A stretch of DNA of 64,000 nucleotides from Bacteroidales bacterium (GTDB taxonomy: Bacteria > Bacteroidota > Bacteroidia > Bacteroidales > UBA1402), in assembly GCA_017464285.1 (NCBI GenBank), contig JAFUDT010000013.1:315175-379174 (forward strand). The letters are read 5' to 3'. Below the pieces are notes generated by a model. That model was not told the DNA's origin, did no database searches, and saw only the letters and a list, made by a program, of their open reading frames with translations. Positions 35,244-44,447 of this stretch are shown one piece after another (positions within the stretch are counted from its first letter, which is position 1; each line of letters opens with the position of its first letter). Made by a program: the position numbers and the translations under genes.

Positions 35244-37232
35244 ATGAACAGACGACTTGTGTACTCATACCTGTATCTGCTGCTGGTTCAACTTATCGTA
35301 CTATTGTTTATGTCGGCAGTGCGCATCGCCTTTGCCTGGATCAATTTCCCGGCAGCCGCCGTTTTCAGCTGGCCGTTGATGTTGCAGGCCCTGCTCAAGG
35401 GGGTCCAGTTTGACCTTCAGGTAGCTTCCTACACCGCTTTGCCGGCCTTGTTGCCGCTTACCGTGCTTTCCTATGTCAATACGGTGAATATCAAAGCTGT
35501 ACTTCGCTTTGTAAACGGATATTACGCTGTCCTTTATACCTTGGTGTTCTGTGTCCTGGTGGCCGACATACATTACTTCCAGTTTTTTGACAATCATCTT
35601 AATTGGCAGGCCATGGAGTGGTTCCGCTTTGCCGGGACAACTGTCGGGATGCTGGTTGAGGATGCGGGCAACTATGTCTATCTTTTGGGAGGTCTGCTCT
35701 TATCGGCTCTTTTCTGGAGCGTCCTTCGTCGGCTACGCCGTGCACTGGACAGAATAGATGTCTCCCGGCCCTTGAAGCCTCGCTTCGGTGAACTGGTTTT
35801 GTCTGTGATGCTGAGCCTGTCGGCCTGCGGCCTGAATGTCCTTGGGATGAGAGCCAGTCTGGAGCGCTACCCCCTGACGGTCAGTTTTGCCTCTTTCTGC
35901 AACCAGCCTTACTATAACCGTATCCCGGTCAACTGTTGGGTCAATATTCTGGAAACCTATACCCAGTCACAACGTGAGCAGGAGGTCGCGCTGCTTGATC
36001 GGGCTGATGCCGGTGAGGCTCTTGACTACGTACTCGGCTCGCTCGGTCTGACGGCCGTGACAGACAGTCTTCATCCGCTCAGCCGTCCGGTTAGCGCTCG
36101 TGATACGCTTTCCCCGCCCAATGTGGTTGTCATTCTGATGGAGTCAATGTCATCTCAGCTGCTGGACGAACGCCGGCAAGGCAGGGAACTGACCCCATAT
36201 CTGAATCAGCTTAGACACAACAGCTTGTATTTCAGTAATTTTTATTCTGCCGGAATTCATACCAACAACGGCATTGTGGCCAGTCTGTATGGCTATAGTC
36301 CCAACTTCGCCCAGGCGGCCATGAGGACCCCTTCCGACCTGTTTACCGGTCTGCCTTACACCTTGCGTGAACAGGGATATCAGACCATGGCCTTTGTCAC
36401 GAGTAATCCGAATTTCGACAATATGCAGGCTTTCTTCTATGACAATGCCATAGAACGTCTGTATTCCATCTACGACTATCCTGCCTCGGAGCGGGTGAAC
36501 AACTACGGAGTTCCCGATGCCTTCCTTTTTAGCTATGGCCTGCAGACACTGGCACGGCGACAGGAGGCGGACCGGCCCTTCTTCGCCCTTTTTCTGACGG
36601 TAAGCAATCATCCTCCCTACTGCTATCCGGAGGAATTCTCCTCACGGGCCGGCACAGCCAGGGACTGTACGGTGGCCTATGCCGATGACTGCATCGGTTC
36701 GTTTCTGGAGTCGGCTATGCAGACGGAGTGGGGACGTCATACGATATTCGTGCTTTGCGGCGACCATGGCTGGGTACACGGAGACAAGCCTTTCGACATG
36801 GCGCTGCAGTACAATCATGTACCAGCCTTCCTGCTGGGTGCCCCTATACGCGGCCATTACGGTATCTATGATGCTCCGGCCGGGCAGATCGACCTCTTTG
36901 CCACTGTCATGTCACTGACGGGGCTGCCTTATGTCAACAACACGCTGGGCGTGGACCTGCTTGTCACCAGACGCCGCTATATCCATTTTGTTTCGAACGA
37001 CCATCTGGGCTGTACTGACGGCGAGTGGTTCTGGTGCTACAATCTGGACAGCGGACGGGAATACCTCTACCGGATACATTCTGCCGATCAGCGCGATGGC
37101 AAGACTGGTGAATCCGCAGCCAATTTATCGGACCAGGAGGCGGAACGGGCGGCAGAAATGCGTCAGTATGCTGTCAATATGATGAAAATCAATAATATGG
37201 CTATTAACCAGAAGTGGACAAATCCCCACTGA
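35244..37232 (+). CDS. LTA-synthase-like sulfatase-fold membrane transferase
   Basis: The 662 residues start with about five transmembrane helices (to about residue 190). A long extracytoplasmic alkaline-phosphatase/sulfatase-fold domain follows: VVVILMESMSSQLL (metal-binding Glu), SAGIHTNNGIVASLYG with the probable nucleophile Thr, and FVLCGDHGWVHGD (Asp/His metal site). This is the arrangement of LtaS and of phosphoglycerol or phosphoethanolamine transferases, which decorate envelope glycans or lipids. A Bacteroidota cell has no LTA, so the acceptor is unknown. The start at 35244 was chosen over an in-frame TTG at 35220. It converges on the MATE gene with a 23-bp gap. Confidence 0.83.
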   Translation: MNRRLVYSYLYLLLVQLIVLLFMSAVRIAFAWINFPAAAVFSWPLMLQALLKGVQFDLQVASYTALPALLPLTVLSYVNTVNIKAVLRFVNGYYAVLYTLVFCVLVADIHYFQFFDNHLNWQAMEWFRFAGTTVGMLVEDAGNYVYLLGGLLLSALFWSVLRRLRRALDRIDVSRPLKPRFGELVLSVMLSLSACGLNVLGMRASLERYPLTVSFASFCNQPYYNRIPVNCWVNILETYTQSQREQEVALLDRADAGEALDYVLGSLGLTAVTDSLHPLSRPVSARDTLSPPNVVVILMESMSSQLLDERRQGRELTPYLNQLRHNSLYFSNFYSAGIHTNNGIVASLYGYSPNFAQAAMRTPSDLFTGLPYTLREQGYQTMAFVTSNPNFDNMQAFFYDNAIERLYSIYDYPASERVNNYGVPDAFLFSYGLQTLARRQEADRPFFALFLTVSNHPPYCYPEEFSSRAGTARDCTVAYADDCIGSFLESAMQTEWGRHTIFVLCGDHGWVHGDKPFDMALQYNHVPAFLLGAPIRGHYGIYDAPAGQIDLFATVMSLTGLPYVNNTLGVDLLVTRRRYIHFVSNDHLGCTDGEWFWCYNLDSGREYLYRIHSADQRDGKTGESAANLSDQEAERAAEMRQYAVNMMKINNMAINQKWTNPH

Positions 37233-37255
37233 CAGTCACCCAAGCCACGGCTAAA

Positions 37256-38578
37256 TCAGACACGGCTGTAGATGTGCCGGGGGGCATACAGCGTCATGGC
37301 CAGCGAACGAGCCACCAGATGGGCCGCATAGGCTATCCAGAGAGCTTGGAAACCCAGCCAGGGCTTGAGCAGGAAATAAGACAGGTAGAAAGCCGCCACG
37401 GCAAAGAACATCCCGTTGCGGATGGCGCGCGATGCCGTGGCTCCGATGTAGATGCCGTCCCAGGTGAAAGCGATGCAGGAAATGAAGGGCATGACGTAAA
37501 GCCAGGGCAGATAGGGCCGGCAGGCGGCCTTGACGCTCTCGACCGAGGTCATGATGCCCAGGAGCCATTCATCACCGACGAAATAGGCTATGGTAGAGAG
37601 TATCCCGATAATCAGACACCATGCGAATAGTATTCTTATACATAGTTTGAATGACCCTTCGTTCTTCTCTCCGATGTAGCGGCCGGTCAGTGCTTCCCCT
37701 GCATAGGCAAAACCGTCGATAAAGTAGGAGTAGAGCAGCAGCAGCTTCATCATGATGGACGATACGGCCAGCGGCATGTCGCCCAGACGGCTGGCCAGCA
37801 TGGTGAAGCCGCTGTAGATAAGCAGCATGCAGATCGACCGTAGGAACAGATTGGCGTTGATGCTGAAAAAGCGTTTCAGATCCTCCTTGACCAGAATGTC
37901 TTTCCAGTCGAGCCACGAACGGTATTTTCGGAAATACAGCCACAGCAGGAACAGACCGCTCAGCAGTCCCGTGTACTGGGCAAGCACCGTACCCAGGGCG
38001 ATGCCGGCCACCCCCATGTCCATCTGCAGGGCGAAGAGAAAACTGGCCGCAATGTTGACCACATTGACAATGATGTCGATGAGCATGGGCCCGATGCTGT
38101 TCTGCATGCCGAAAAACCAGCCGCGGACGGTAAATAGCGACAGGGCGGCCGGTGCGGCCCAGACCCGGATATAGAAGTAGGTCAGTGCCAGCGACTGGAT
38201 TTCCGCCGAAGTAGGGCTGATCAGGAAGAACAGCCGGGCATAGGGCCGCTGGAAGAGGAGTATGACAAGAGCGATGCTCAGGGCGACCAGCATCCCCTGC
38301 ATGAAAGTAGATACCGCCTTGCGGAAATCCCCCCGTCCGTAAGCCTGGGCACTGATGCCGGCCGTCCCCATGCGCAGGAAACTCATGTTCCAGTAGAGCC
38401 AGTCGAACATGGTGGAACCCAGGGAGATGGCTCCTATATGAGCCGCCGAGCCGAGCCGTCCGGCAATAGCCGTGTCGGCCATACCCACCAAGGGAATGGT
38501 GATGCCCGCCAGGATGCTTGGAAGGGCCAGTCTGAGCACCTCCCGATTGATGGCCGATGCTGTCGGAGAGAGTTTCAT
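37256..38578 (-). CDS. MATE-family efflux transporter (DinF-like)
   Basis: This 440-residue inner-membrane protein has about 12 hydrophobic segments in two similar halves. The opening EVLRLALPSILAGITIPLVGMADTAIAGRLG is broken here into recognisable parts: LRLALPSILAG and VGMADTAIAGRLG, both typical of the DinF branch of MATE exporters. They expel organic cations or metabolites with Na+ or H+; no substrate can be read. It lies downstream of glyA on the same strand, 108 bp away, and a perfect hairpin stands 13 bp before its start. Confidence 0.9.
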   Translation of the reverse strand: MKLSPTASAINREVLRLALPSILAGITIPLVGMADTAIAGRLGSAAHIGAISLGSTMFDWLYWNMSFLRMGTAGISAQAYGRGDFRKAVSTFMQGMLVALSIALVILLFQRPYARLFFLISPTSAEIQSLALTYFYIRVWAAPAALSLFTVRGWFFGMQNSIGPMLIDIIVNVVNIAASFLFALQMDMGVAGIALGTVLAQYTGLLSGLFLLWLYFRKYRSWLDWKDILVKEDLKRFFSINANLFLRSICMLLIYSGFTMLASRLGDMPLAVSSIMMKLLLLYSYFIDGFAYAGEALTGRYIGEKNEGSFKLCIRILFAWCLIIGILSTIAYFVGDEWLLGIMTSVESVKAACRPYLPWLYVMPFISCIAFTWDGIYIGATASRAIRNGMFFAVAAFYLSYFLLKPWLGFQALWIAYAAHLVARSLAMTLYAPRHIYSRV

Positions 38579-38591
38579 GGGCTTTTCATAC

Positions 38592-38625
38592 GTTCGGCAT
38601 AGCAGGAAGCCCTGCTATGCCGAAC
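38592..38625. repeat. Perfect 15-bp inverted repeat with 4-base loop between glyA and the MATE gene
   Basis: 38592-38606 (GTTCGGCATAGCAGG) pairs without mismatch with 38611-38625, loop AAGC. On the transcribed - strand it follows glyA by about 60 bases and ends 13 bases before the MATE start codon. There is no T tract after it, so it is not a standard terminator; attenuator, processing site or RNA-stabilising end are options. Confidence 0.85.
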
Positions 38626-38686
38626 CTGTAATTCTATGTGAAGATACCGGGTGGACCACTGCCATGCGGGCAGCCCGGACTTATCC

Positions 38687-39967
38687 TCAATAGGCGAAAA
38701 TCGGGTAGTCTTTCATCGTGGCGTTGACCTTCTCACGGACAGCCTTGATGACTTTTCCGTCTTCGGGATGCGACATGACGGCGTCCATCCACTCGACGAT
38801 CTCACACATGAGCGCTTCTTTGGCTCCGCGTGTGGTCATGGCCGGCGTGCCGACCCGGATACCTGAGGTCTGGAAGGGAGAACGGCTGTCGAAAGGCACC
38901 ATGTTCTTGTTGATGGTGATATCTGCCTGAATCAGGGCATTCTCGGCCATCTTGCCGGTCAGCTCGGGGAATTTGGCTCTCAGGTCGATCAGCATCGAAT
39001 GGTTGTCCGTACCGCCGGAAATCACCTTGTAGCCCTTGTCCATGAAAGCCTGAGCCATGACGGCGGCGTTCTTCTTGACCTGCTGCTGGTAAGTCTTGTA
39101 CTCGGGCTGCAGAGCCTCGCCGAAAGCTACGGCCTTGGCGGCGATGACGTGTTCGAGCGGACCTCCCTGTATGCCGGGGAAAACAGCCGAGTCAATGAGC
39201 TGAGACATTTTCTTGACGACACCCTTGGGCGTAGTCTTGCCCCAGGGATTGTCAAAATCCTTGCCCAGCAGAATCAGGCCGCCCCTGGGGCCGCGCAGGG
39301 TCTTGTGCGTGGTCGAGGTGACGATATGGGCGTATTTCAGCGGATTGTTCAGCAAACCGGCGGCAATCAGACCGGCCGGATGAGCCATGTCGATCATCAG
39401 GATGGCACCTATCCGGTCGGCGATGGCTCTCATGCGGGCGTAGTCCCATTCGCGGGAATAGGCCGAGGCTCCGCCGATAATCAGTTTCGGACGCTCGCGC
39501 AGGGCGACTTCTTCCATCTGGTCATAGTCGACGCGGCCGGTATCTTCGCGGACATTGTATTCCAGGGCCTGGAAAAACAGGCCGGAGAAATTGACGGGCG
39601 AACCGTGTGACAGGTGACCGCCGTGGGCCAGGTTCAGACCGAGGAATTTGTCTCCGGGATTCATGACCGCCAGAAAGGCGGCGGCGTTGGCCTGGGCACC
39701 GGAGTGGGGCTGTACGTTGGCATATTCGGCGTCGAAGAGTTGTCTGATACGTTCGATGGCCAGTGTCTCAGCCTGATCGACCACCTCGCAGCCGCCATAG
39801 TAGCGGTGGCCGGGATAGCCCTCGGCATATTTGTTGGTCAGGCAGGAGCCCATGGCTTCCATGACCTGGTCACTGACGAAGTTTTCCGAGGCGATCAGTT
39901 CCACCCCTTTCAGCTGGCGCTGATGCTCTTTTCCGATGATTTCGAATACGGCGTTGTCTCGTTGCAT
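38687..39967 (-). CDS. glyA: Serine hydroxymethyltransferase
   Basis: It interconverts serine and glycine and loads one-carbon units on tetrahydrofolate. The 426 residues include [18 protein letters not shown] near the N-terminus, the substrate loop [25 protein letters not shown], and the PLP lysine in [15 protein letters not shown]. It lies 21 bp after the flavin reductase gene on the same strand and has no separate promoter I can see, so it is probably read from the pyrB promoter. A link between pyrimidine and folate one-carbon supply is metabolically sensible. Confidence 0.97.
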   Translation of the reverse strand: MQRDNAVFEIIGKEHQRQLKGVELIASENFVSDQVMEAMGSCLTNKYAEGYPGHRYYGGCEVVDQAETLAIERIRQLFDAEYANVQPHSGAQANAAAFLAVMNPGDKFLGLNLAHGGHLSHGSPVNFSGLFFQALEYNVREDTGRVDYDQMEEVALRERPKLIIGGASAYSREWDYARMRAIADRIGAILMIDMAHPAGLIAAGLLNNPLKYAHIVTSTTHKTLRGPRGGLILLGKDFDNPWGKTTPKGVVKKMSQLIDSAVFPGIQGGPLEHVIAAKAVAFGEALQPEYKTYQQQVKKNAAVMAQAFMDKGYKVISGGTDNHSMLIDLRAKFPELTGKMAENALIQADITINKNMVPFDSRSPFQTSGIRVGTPAMTTRGAKEALMCEIVEWMDAVMSHPEDGKVIKAVREKVNATMKDYPIFAY

Positions 39968-39988
39968 AAGAATCTGTGTATTGGGTTA

Positions 39989-40585
39989 TTATTGTTTGTC
40001 TGTCGTTTTCCGGACCGCAGTAGCCTGACCTTCCACCGACCAGCCGAATTTGCCGATTTCCCGTCCCAGCGTATAGTAGTTTCCGTGCGCATAGACCAGC
40101 AGTCCGGAGGCAGCCAGGTCAAAGCGGCCGGTCTCAGGGTCGAGGTAACGCTCGTCGGCCTGGACATGAACCACATCGGCAATGAACATGTCGTGGGAGC
40201 CCAGACTGAGAATCTCCCTGACCCGGCATTCGATGTTGACGGGCGATTCTTCGACTATGGGAGCCTCAACGCAGCGGGCCATGACCGGTGTAAGGTTCAT
40301 TTCGCTGAACTTGCTGAACTGCCGTCCGCTTCTGACACCGCACCAGTCGGCGGCCCTGGCCAGCGCTTCGGTCGTCAGGTTGATGACGAAGGCCATGTGT
40401 CTGCGGATGATGTCATAGGAATGACGCTCACGGCGTATGGAGACATAGCACATGGGAGGTTCGCTGCAGATGGTGCCGGTCCAGGCCACCGTCAGCAGGT
40501 TATATTCCTGCTCGTCGGCGCCGCAGCTGACCAAGGCGGCCGGCAGCGGATAGATCATGGTACCGGGTTTCCACTGTTGTTTCAT
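39989..40585 (-). CDS. Flavin reductase-like FMN-binding protein
   Basis: The 198 residues have the split-barrel flavin reductase domain: NLLTVAWTGTICSEPPMCYVSI, RRHMAFVINLTTE and the flavin-binding HDMFIADVVHVQADE. Proteins of this type in anaerobes (flavoredoxin-like) bind FMN and pass electrons between flavodoxin-type donors or reduce free flavin. There is no signal peptide. It lies three bases after pyrI and 21 bp before glyA, inside the pyrimidine transcription unit. No electron partner is encoded beside it, so the exact reaction is open. Confidence 0.85.
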   Translation of the reverse strand: MKQQWKPGTMIYPLPAALVSCGADEQEYNLLTVAWTGTICSEPPMCYVSIRRERHSYDIIRRHMAFVINLTTEALARAADWCGVRSGRQFSKFSEMNLTPVMARCVEAPIVEESPVNIECRVREILSLGSHDMFIADVVHVQADERYLDPETGRFDLAASGLLVYAHGNYYTLGREIGKFGWSVEGQATAVRKTTDKQ

Positions 40586-40588
40586 GGT

Positions 40589-41047
40589 TCAGCGCAGCTT
40601 GATCTCATCTTGTGAAAAGCTATGTTCGCAATAGCAGCATTTCAATGTCAGGGGAGAGCGTCCGACAACCCGGTAGCAGGGCTCCATCGGCTCATTGTTG
40701 GTGATACACTTGGGATTGACGCATCTGACCAGTCCCCTGATTTCCTCGGGCAGTTCGATGACTTTCTTGTCCACGACTTCGTAATCGCGGATGGTATTGA
40801 TTTTTGCCTTGGGGGCAATCAGGGCGATGCGGTTGATTTCCTCTTCCTCGAAAAAGCGGTCGGCAATCTTGATGATGCCTTTCCGTCCCATCAGACGGCT
40901 GCTGAGGTTGTTGCCGATGGTCACTTCGCTGTCGATGTCCTCCAACTGCAAAATGGAAACCACCTTGAAGAGCTTGTCCGAGGGAATATGGTCGATGACC
41001 GTCCCGTTTTTCAGGGCTTTGACCTGCATTTCACTCTTGTCTGCCAT
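40589..41047 (-). CDS. pyrI: Aspartate carbamoyltransferase regulatory subunit
   Basis: PyrI binds nucleotide effectors and assembles with PyrB into the allosteric ATCase. The 152 residues match the E. coli subunit (153). The N-terminal domain contains VKALKNGTVIDHIPSDK, and the C-terminal zinc domain has two Cys pairs, CVNPKC and CCYC. It begins seven bases after the pyrB stop. Met8 (MQVKALKNG) is a possible shorter start. Confidence 0.96.
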   Translation of the reverse strand: MADKSEMQVKALKNGTVIDHIPSDKLFKVVSILQLEDIDSEVTIGNNLSSRLMGRKGIIKIADRFFEEEEINRIALIAPKAKINTIRDYEVVDKKVIELPEEIRGLVRCVNPKCITNNEPMEPCYRVVGRSPLTLKCCYCEHSFSQDEIKLR

Positions 41048-41054
41048 AGGTCTA

Positions 41055-41966
41055 TTAAGCTAAGTCCAACAAACTGCTGATAATGGCTTGTCTCACGTAG
41101 AGACCCCCTTGCGCCTGCTGGAAGTAGTAGGCTTTGGGATTGTCGTCCACATCCTGGGCGATCTCGTTGACACGGGGCAGGGGATGCAGGATCTTCAGAT
41201 TCCCGCGTGAGTCGTCGAGCATGCTGTTGCGCAGGATAAAGGCATTCTTGACCCGCTCGTATTCCACCAGGTCGGTGAAGCGCTCTTTCTGGACCCGGGT
41301 CATGTAGATGATGTCGGCCTGATTGATGATCTCCTGGCTGAAGATCGTGGTTTCATGCCATCTGATACCGTTGTCAAGGCAGAAACGCTTGTATTCTGCC
41401 GGCATGGACAGCTCTTCGGGAGCCACGAAATAGAAGGTCGGGGAAAAGTACTTCATGGCCATCAGCAGGGAATGGACGGTACGGCCGTATTTCAGGTCGC
41501 CGACCAAGGCGATGTTCAGGTTGTCGAGACGGCCCTGGGTCTTGCGGATGGAGTAGAGGTCCAGCAGCGTCTGGGAAGGATGCTGGTTGGCGCCGTCTCC
41601 GGCATTGACAATGGGGATGTCCGTCACCTGGGAAGCATAGCGGGCGGCACCTTCCAGGTAATGCCGCATGATGATGATATCGGCATAGTTGGACACCATC
41701 TTGATGGTGTCTTTCAGGGTTTCCCCCTTGGTGGAACTGGAGGTGGCGGCATCGGAAAACCCGATGACCTTGCCGCCCAGCCGGTTGACGGCGGTTTCAA
41801 AACTGAGTCGGGTCCGGGTGGACGGTTCGAAAAACAGGGTAGCGGCCACTTTGCCTTCCAGTATACGCTGGTTGGGGCAGGCCTCAAAGCCTGCAGCCAG
41901 ATCCAGAATCCGGAGAATCTGCTCTTGGGAATAGTCGCTGATGGAGACCAGACTTTTCGCTGACAT
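41055..41966 (-). CDS. pyrB: Aspartate carbamoyltransferase catalytic subunit
   Basis: It joins carbamoyl phosphate and aspartate, the committed step of pyrimidine synthesis. The 303 residues contain the carbamoyl-phosphate loop [13 protein letters not shown], the [12 protein letters not shown] motif, the aspartate-binding MTRVQKERF and [13 protein letters not shown]. It is first in the unit pyrB-pyrI-flavin reductase-glyA, driven by a canonical promoter that lies back to back with that of the PBP gene. Confidence 0.97.
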   Translation of the reverse strand: MSAKSLVSISDYSQEQILRILDLAAGFEACPNQRILEGKVAATLFFEPSTRTRLSFETAVNRLGGKVIGFSDAATSSSTKGETLKDTIKMVSNYADIIIMRHYLEGAARYASQVTDIPIVNAGDGANQHPSQTLLDLYSIRKTQGRLDNLNIALVGDLKYGRTVHSLLMAMKYFSPTFYFVAPEELSMPAEYKRFCLDNGIRWHETTIFSQEIINQADIIYMTRVQKERFTDLVEYERVKNAFILRNSMLDDSRGNLKILHPLPRVNEIAQDVDDNPKAYYFQQAQGGLYVRQAIISSLLDLA

Positions 41967-41988
41967 AACGTGCGTGTGTAATCAAGTG

Positions 41989-42018
41989 CAAAGGTAGGTA
42001 TTTTCTCTGTATGCACAA
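41989..42018 (-). promoter_or_regulatory. Canonical promoter of pyrB
   Basis: On the - strand TTG (42016-42018), a 19-bp spacer and TACCTTTG (41989-41996). The ATG at 41966 is 22 bp downstream. Confidence 0.82.
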
Positions 42019-42025
42019 TTTTTTT

Positions 42026-42055
42026 TTGTGATTGCCCCGACTTGTACTACTTTTG
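42026..42055 (+). promoter_or_regulatory. Canonical promoter of the PBP1A operon
   Basis: TTG (42026-42028), a 19-bp spacer and TACTTTTG (42048-42055). Its -33 element is separated from the divergent pyrB -33 element by only seven T residues. It excludes a TTG start at 42042 and makes the ATG at 42057 unlikely. Confidence 0.82.
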
Positions 42056-42077
42056 TATGCAATATACAAGTGTAGCC

Positions 42078-44447
42078 ATGGCAAAGAAGAAGAAAGCTGG
42101 AAAAAAAACAGATAAAACCCCCGTCCTGACCCTGATACTGAGAACTTTCTGGATACTGTTCGCCCTGGGAACCGCTTCTGTCGCCCTGCTCTTCATCCTG
42201 ATCGTGAACGGCAAGGCCGGCTACATGCCCCCCATCGAGGAACTGGAAAACCCCAAGAACAAGTTCGCCAGCGAGGTCTATACCTCCGACGGAAAGTTGC
42301 TGACCACCTATTACCAGAATACCGACAACCGCATTTCCGTGACCTATTCCCAGATTTCGCCCAACATGGTCCGCGCATTGCTGGCCACCGAGGACGTCCG
42401 TTTTGCCCAACATTCGGGAGTGGATTTCAAGGCTTTTTTCCGTGCACTCGTCAAACGCGGGGTGCTGCGTCAGAAGAGCGGCGGCGGCGGCAGCACGCTG
42501 ACCCAGCAGCTGGCCAAGCAGCTTTACATGCCGCCGGCCCGCAACACCATGGAACGCATGCTGCAGAAGCTCAAGGAATGGGTTATTTCCGTGCAGTTGG
42601 AACGTTTCTACACCAAGGAGGAAATCCTGACCATGTACCTCAACAAGTTCGATTTCCTATACAATGCCGTGGGCATCAAGACGGCCTCCAAGGTCTATTT
42701 CAATACGACCCCCGATGCGCTGACCGTTGAACAGGCCGCCACGCTGGTCGCCATGTTCAAGAATCCCTCGCTCTATAATCCGCTCCGTCACAAGGAACGC
42801 TCACTGGAGCGCCGCAACCTGGTGCTCAACCAGATGGTCGGCTATCATTTCCTCTCGCCTGCGGTCAGGGATTCCATCCGGGAACTCCCTCTGGTGACCG
42901 ACTATCAGCGCATCAGTCACACCGAGGGACTGGCTCCCTATTTCCGTCAGTACCTCAGGGTGATGATGACCCATGCCAAGCCGGAACGCAAGAACTATGC
43001 CTCCTGGCAGACGCAGCTCTACCGGGACGATTCCATTGCCTGGGCCACTAATCCGCTCTTCGGCTGGTGCCGCAAGAACAAAAAACCCGACGGTACGGCC
43101 TACAGCCTCTACGACGACGGCCTGAAAATCTATACGACCATCGACTCCCGCATGCAGCAATATGCCGAAGAGGCTGTCTATGAGCATATCGCCATGGATC
43201 TGCAGCCGAAATTCTTCCGGGAGAAGAAGGGCCGCAGCTATGCCCCTTACACCCACAACCTGACAGCCAGGGAAGTGGACTCCGTGCTCTGGAGCAGTGC
43301 CCGTCAGACCGAGCGCTACCGCGTCCTGCGCAAAGCCGGGCTTAACCAGGACCAGATCCGCAAGGTCTTCAAAACCCCGGTCGAAATGGAGGTGTTCTCC
43401 TATCAGGGCATGATCGACACGCTCATGTCCCCCTTGGACTCCATCCGCTATCACAAGCATTTCCTGCGTGCAGGATTCATGTCGATGGATCCTTTCAACG
43501 GCCACGTGAAGGCCTATGTCGGAGGTGTCAGCTTCGTTCCCTTCCAGTACGACATGGTCATGGTCGGCCGCCGTCAGGTGGGATCCACCATCAAGCCCTA
43601 TCTTTACACTATGGCCATGGAAGAGGGTTTCAGCCCCTGTGACCCGGTCCGCAACGAACCCGTCACCCTGATGACCGAGGCCGGAGAGCCCTGGAGCCCG
43701 CGCAACAGCGGCAACAAAAACCTCGGGGAGATGGTGACGCTGCGCTGGGGACTGGCCAACTCCAACAACTGGATATCTGCCTATCTGATGGGCAAGCTTT
43801 CCCCTTATGCCTTTGTCAGGATGCTGCGTTCGTTCGGCATCCGCGGCGAGCTGGATCCGGTCTATTCCCTTTGTCTGGGCACTTGCGATGTCTCCATCGG
43901 CGAGATGGTCAGCGCCTATACAGCCTTCGTCAACGGCGGTATCAGGGTGTCGCCGCTCTTTGTGACCCGTATCGAGGACAATGACGGCAATGTGCTGGAA
44001 TATTTCTCTCCCCAGATGTCGGAGGTCTTCAGCGAGGAAACCAGCTACAAGATGCAGACGATGCTGCGTGCGGTCGTCAATGAGGGAACGGGTGTCCGCG
44101 TCCGCCTGAAGTACGGCATCAAGGCCGACATGGGCGGTAAGACGGGTACGACCCAGAACAATTCCGACGGCTGGTTCATGGGCATTACCCCCCGGCTGGT
44201 CAGCGGCGCCTGGGGAGGCGGCGAGGACCGTGACATCCATTTCGACTACATGACCGACGGACAGGGGGCCAATGTCGCCCTGCCCATCTGGGCCATATAC
44301 ATGAACAAAGTTTATGCCGACCGCTCACTGGGCTATCTCCAGACGGATTCTTTCGACATTCCCGAGCCTTATCTCAAGCCCTGCGGCCAGACGGCCGGCC
44401 AGCTCGAAGAAAGCGACCGTATGGAAGGCATGTTTGAAGACCTATGA
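42078..44447 (+). CDS. Class A penicillin-binding protein (PBP1A-like)
   Basis: This bifunctional enzyme polymerises glycan strands and crosslinks peptidoglycan in the periplasm. The 789 residues have a Lys-rich cytoplasmic start (MAKKKKAGKK), one transmembrane helix (about residues 22-45), a GT51 glycosyltransferase domain (LLATEDVRFAQHSGVD, GGGGSTLTQQLAKQLY, MYLNKFDFLYNAVGI) and a transpeptidase domain with SxxK in GSTIKPYLY, SNN in LANSNNWIS and KTG in GGKTGTTQNNSD. The start at 42078 is the first ATG with a usable leader; an in-frame ATG at 42057 is only one base after the -7 box. It leads the envelope operon and overlaps the next gene by ATGA. Confidence 0.94.
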   Translation: MAKKKKAGKKTDKTPVLTLILRTFWILFALGTASVALLFILIVNGKAGYMPPIEELENPKNKFASEVYTSDGKLLTTYYQNTDNRISVTYSQISPNMVRALLATEDVRFAQHSGVDFKAFFRALVKRGVLRQKSGGGGSTLTQQLAKQLYMPPARNTMERMLQKLKEWVISVQLERFYTKEEILTMYLNKFDFLYNAVGIKTASKVYFNTTPDALTVEQAATLVAMFKNPSLYNPLRHKERSLERRNLVLNQMVGYHFLSPAVRDSIRELPLVTDYQRISHTEGLAPYFRQYLRVMMTHAKPERKNYASWQTQLYRDDSIAWATNPLFGWCRKNKKPDGTAYSLYDDGLKIYTTIDSRMQQYAEEAVYEHIAMDLQPKFFREKKGRSYAPYTHNLTAREVDSVLWSSARQTERYRVLRKAGLNQDQIRKVFKTPVEMEVFSYQGMIDTLMSPLDSIRYHKHFLRAGFMSMDPFNGHVKAYVGGVSFVPFQYDMVMVGRRQVGSTIKPYLYTMAMEEGFSPCDPVRNEPVTLMTEAGEPWSPRNSGNKNLGEMVTLRWGLANSNNWISAYLMGKLSPYAFVRMLRSFGIRGELDPVYSLCLGTCDVSIGEMVSAYTAFVNGGIRVSPLFVTRIEDNDGNVLEYFSPQMSEVFSEETSYKMQTMLRAVVNEGTGVRVRLKYGIKADMGGKTGTTQNNSDGWFMGITPRLVSGAWGGGEDRDIHFDYMTDGQGANVALPIWAIYMNKVYADRSLGYLQTDSFDIPEPYLKPCGQTAGQLEESDRMEGMFEDL

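Noticed and set aside
42801..44240. A 479-codon - strand frame inside the PBP1A gene
   Set aside because: Antisense shadow of the transpeptidase domain; no family features.
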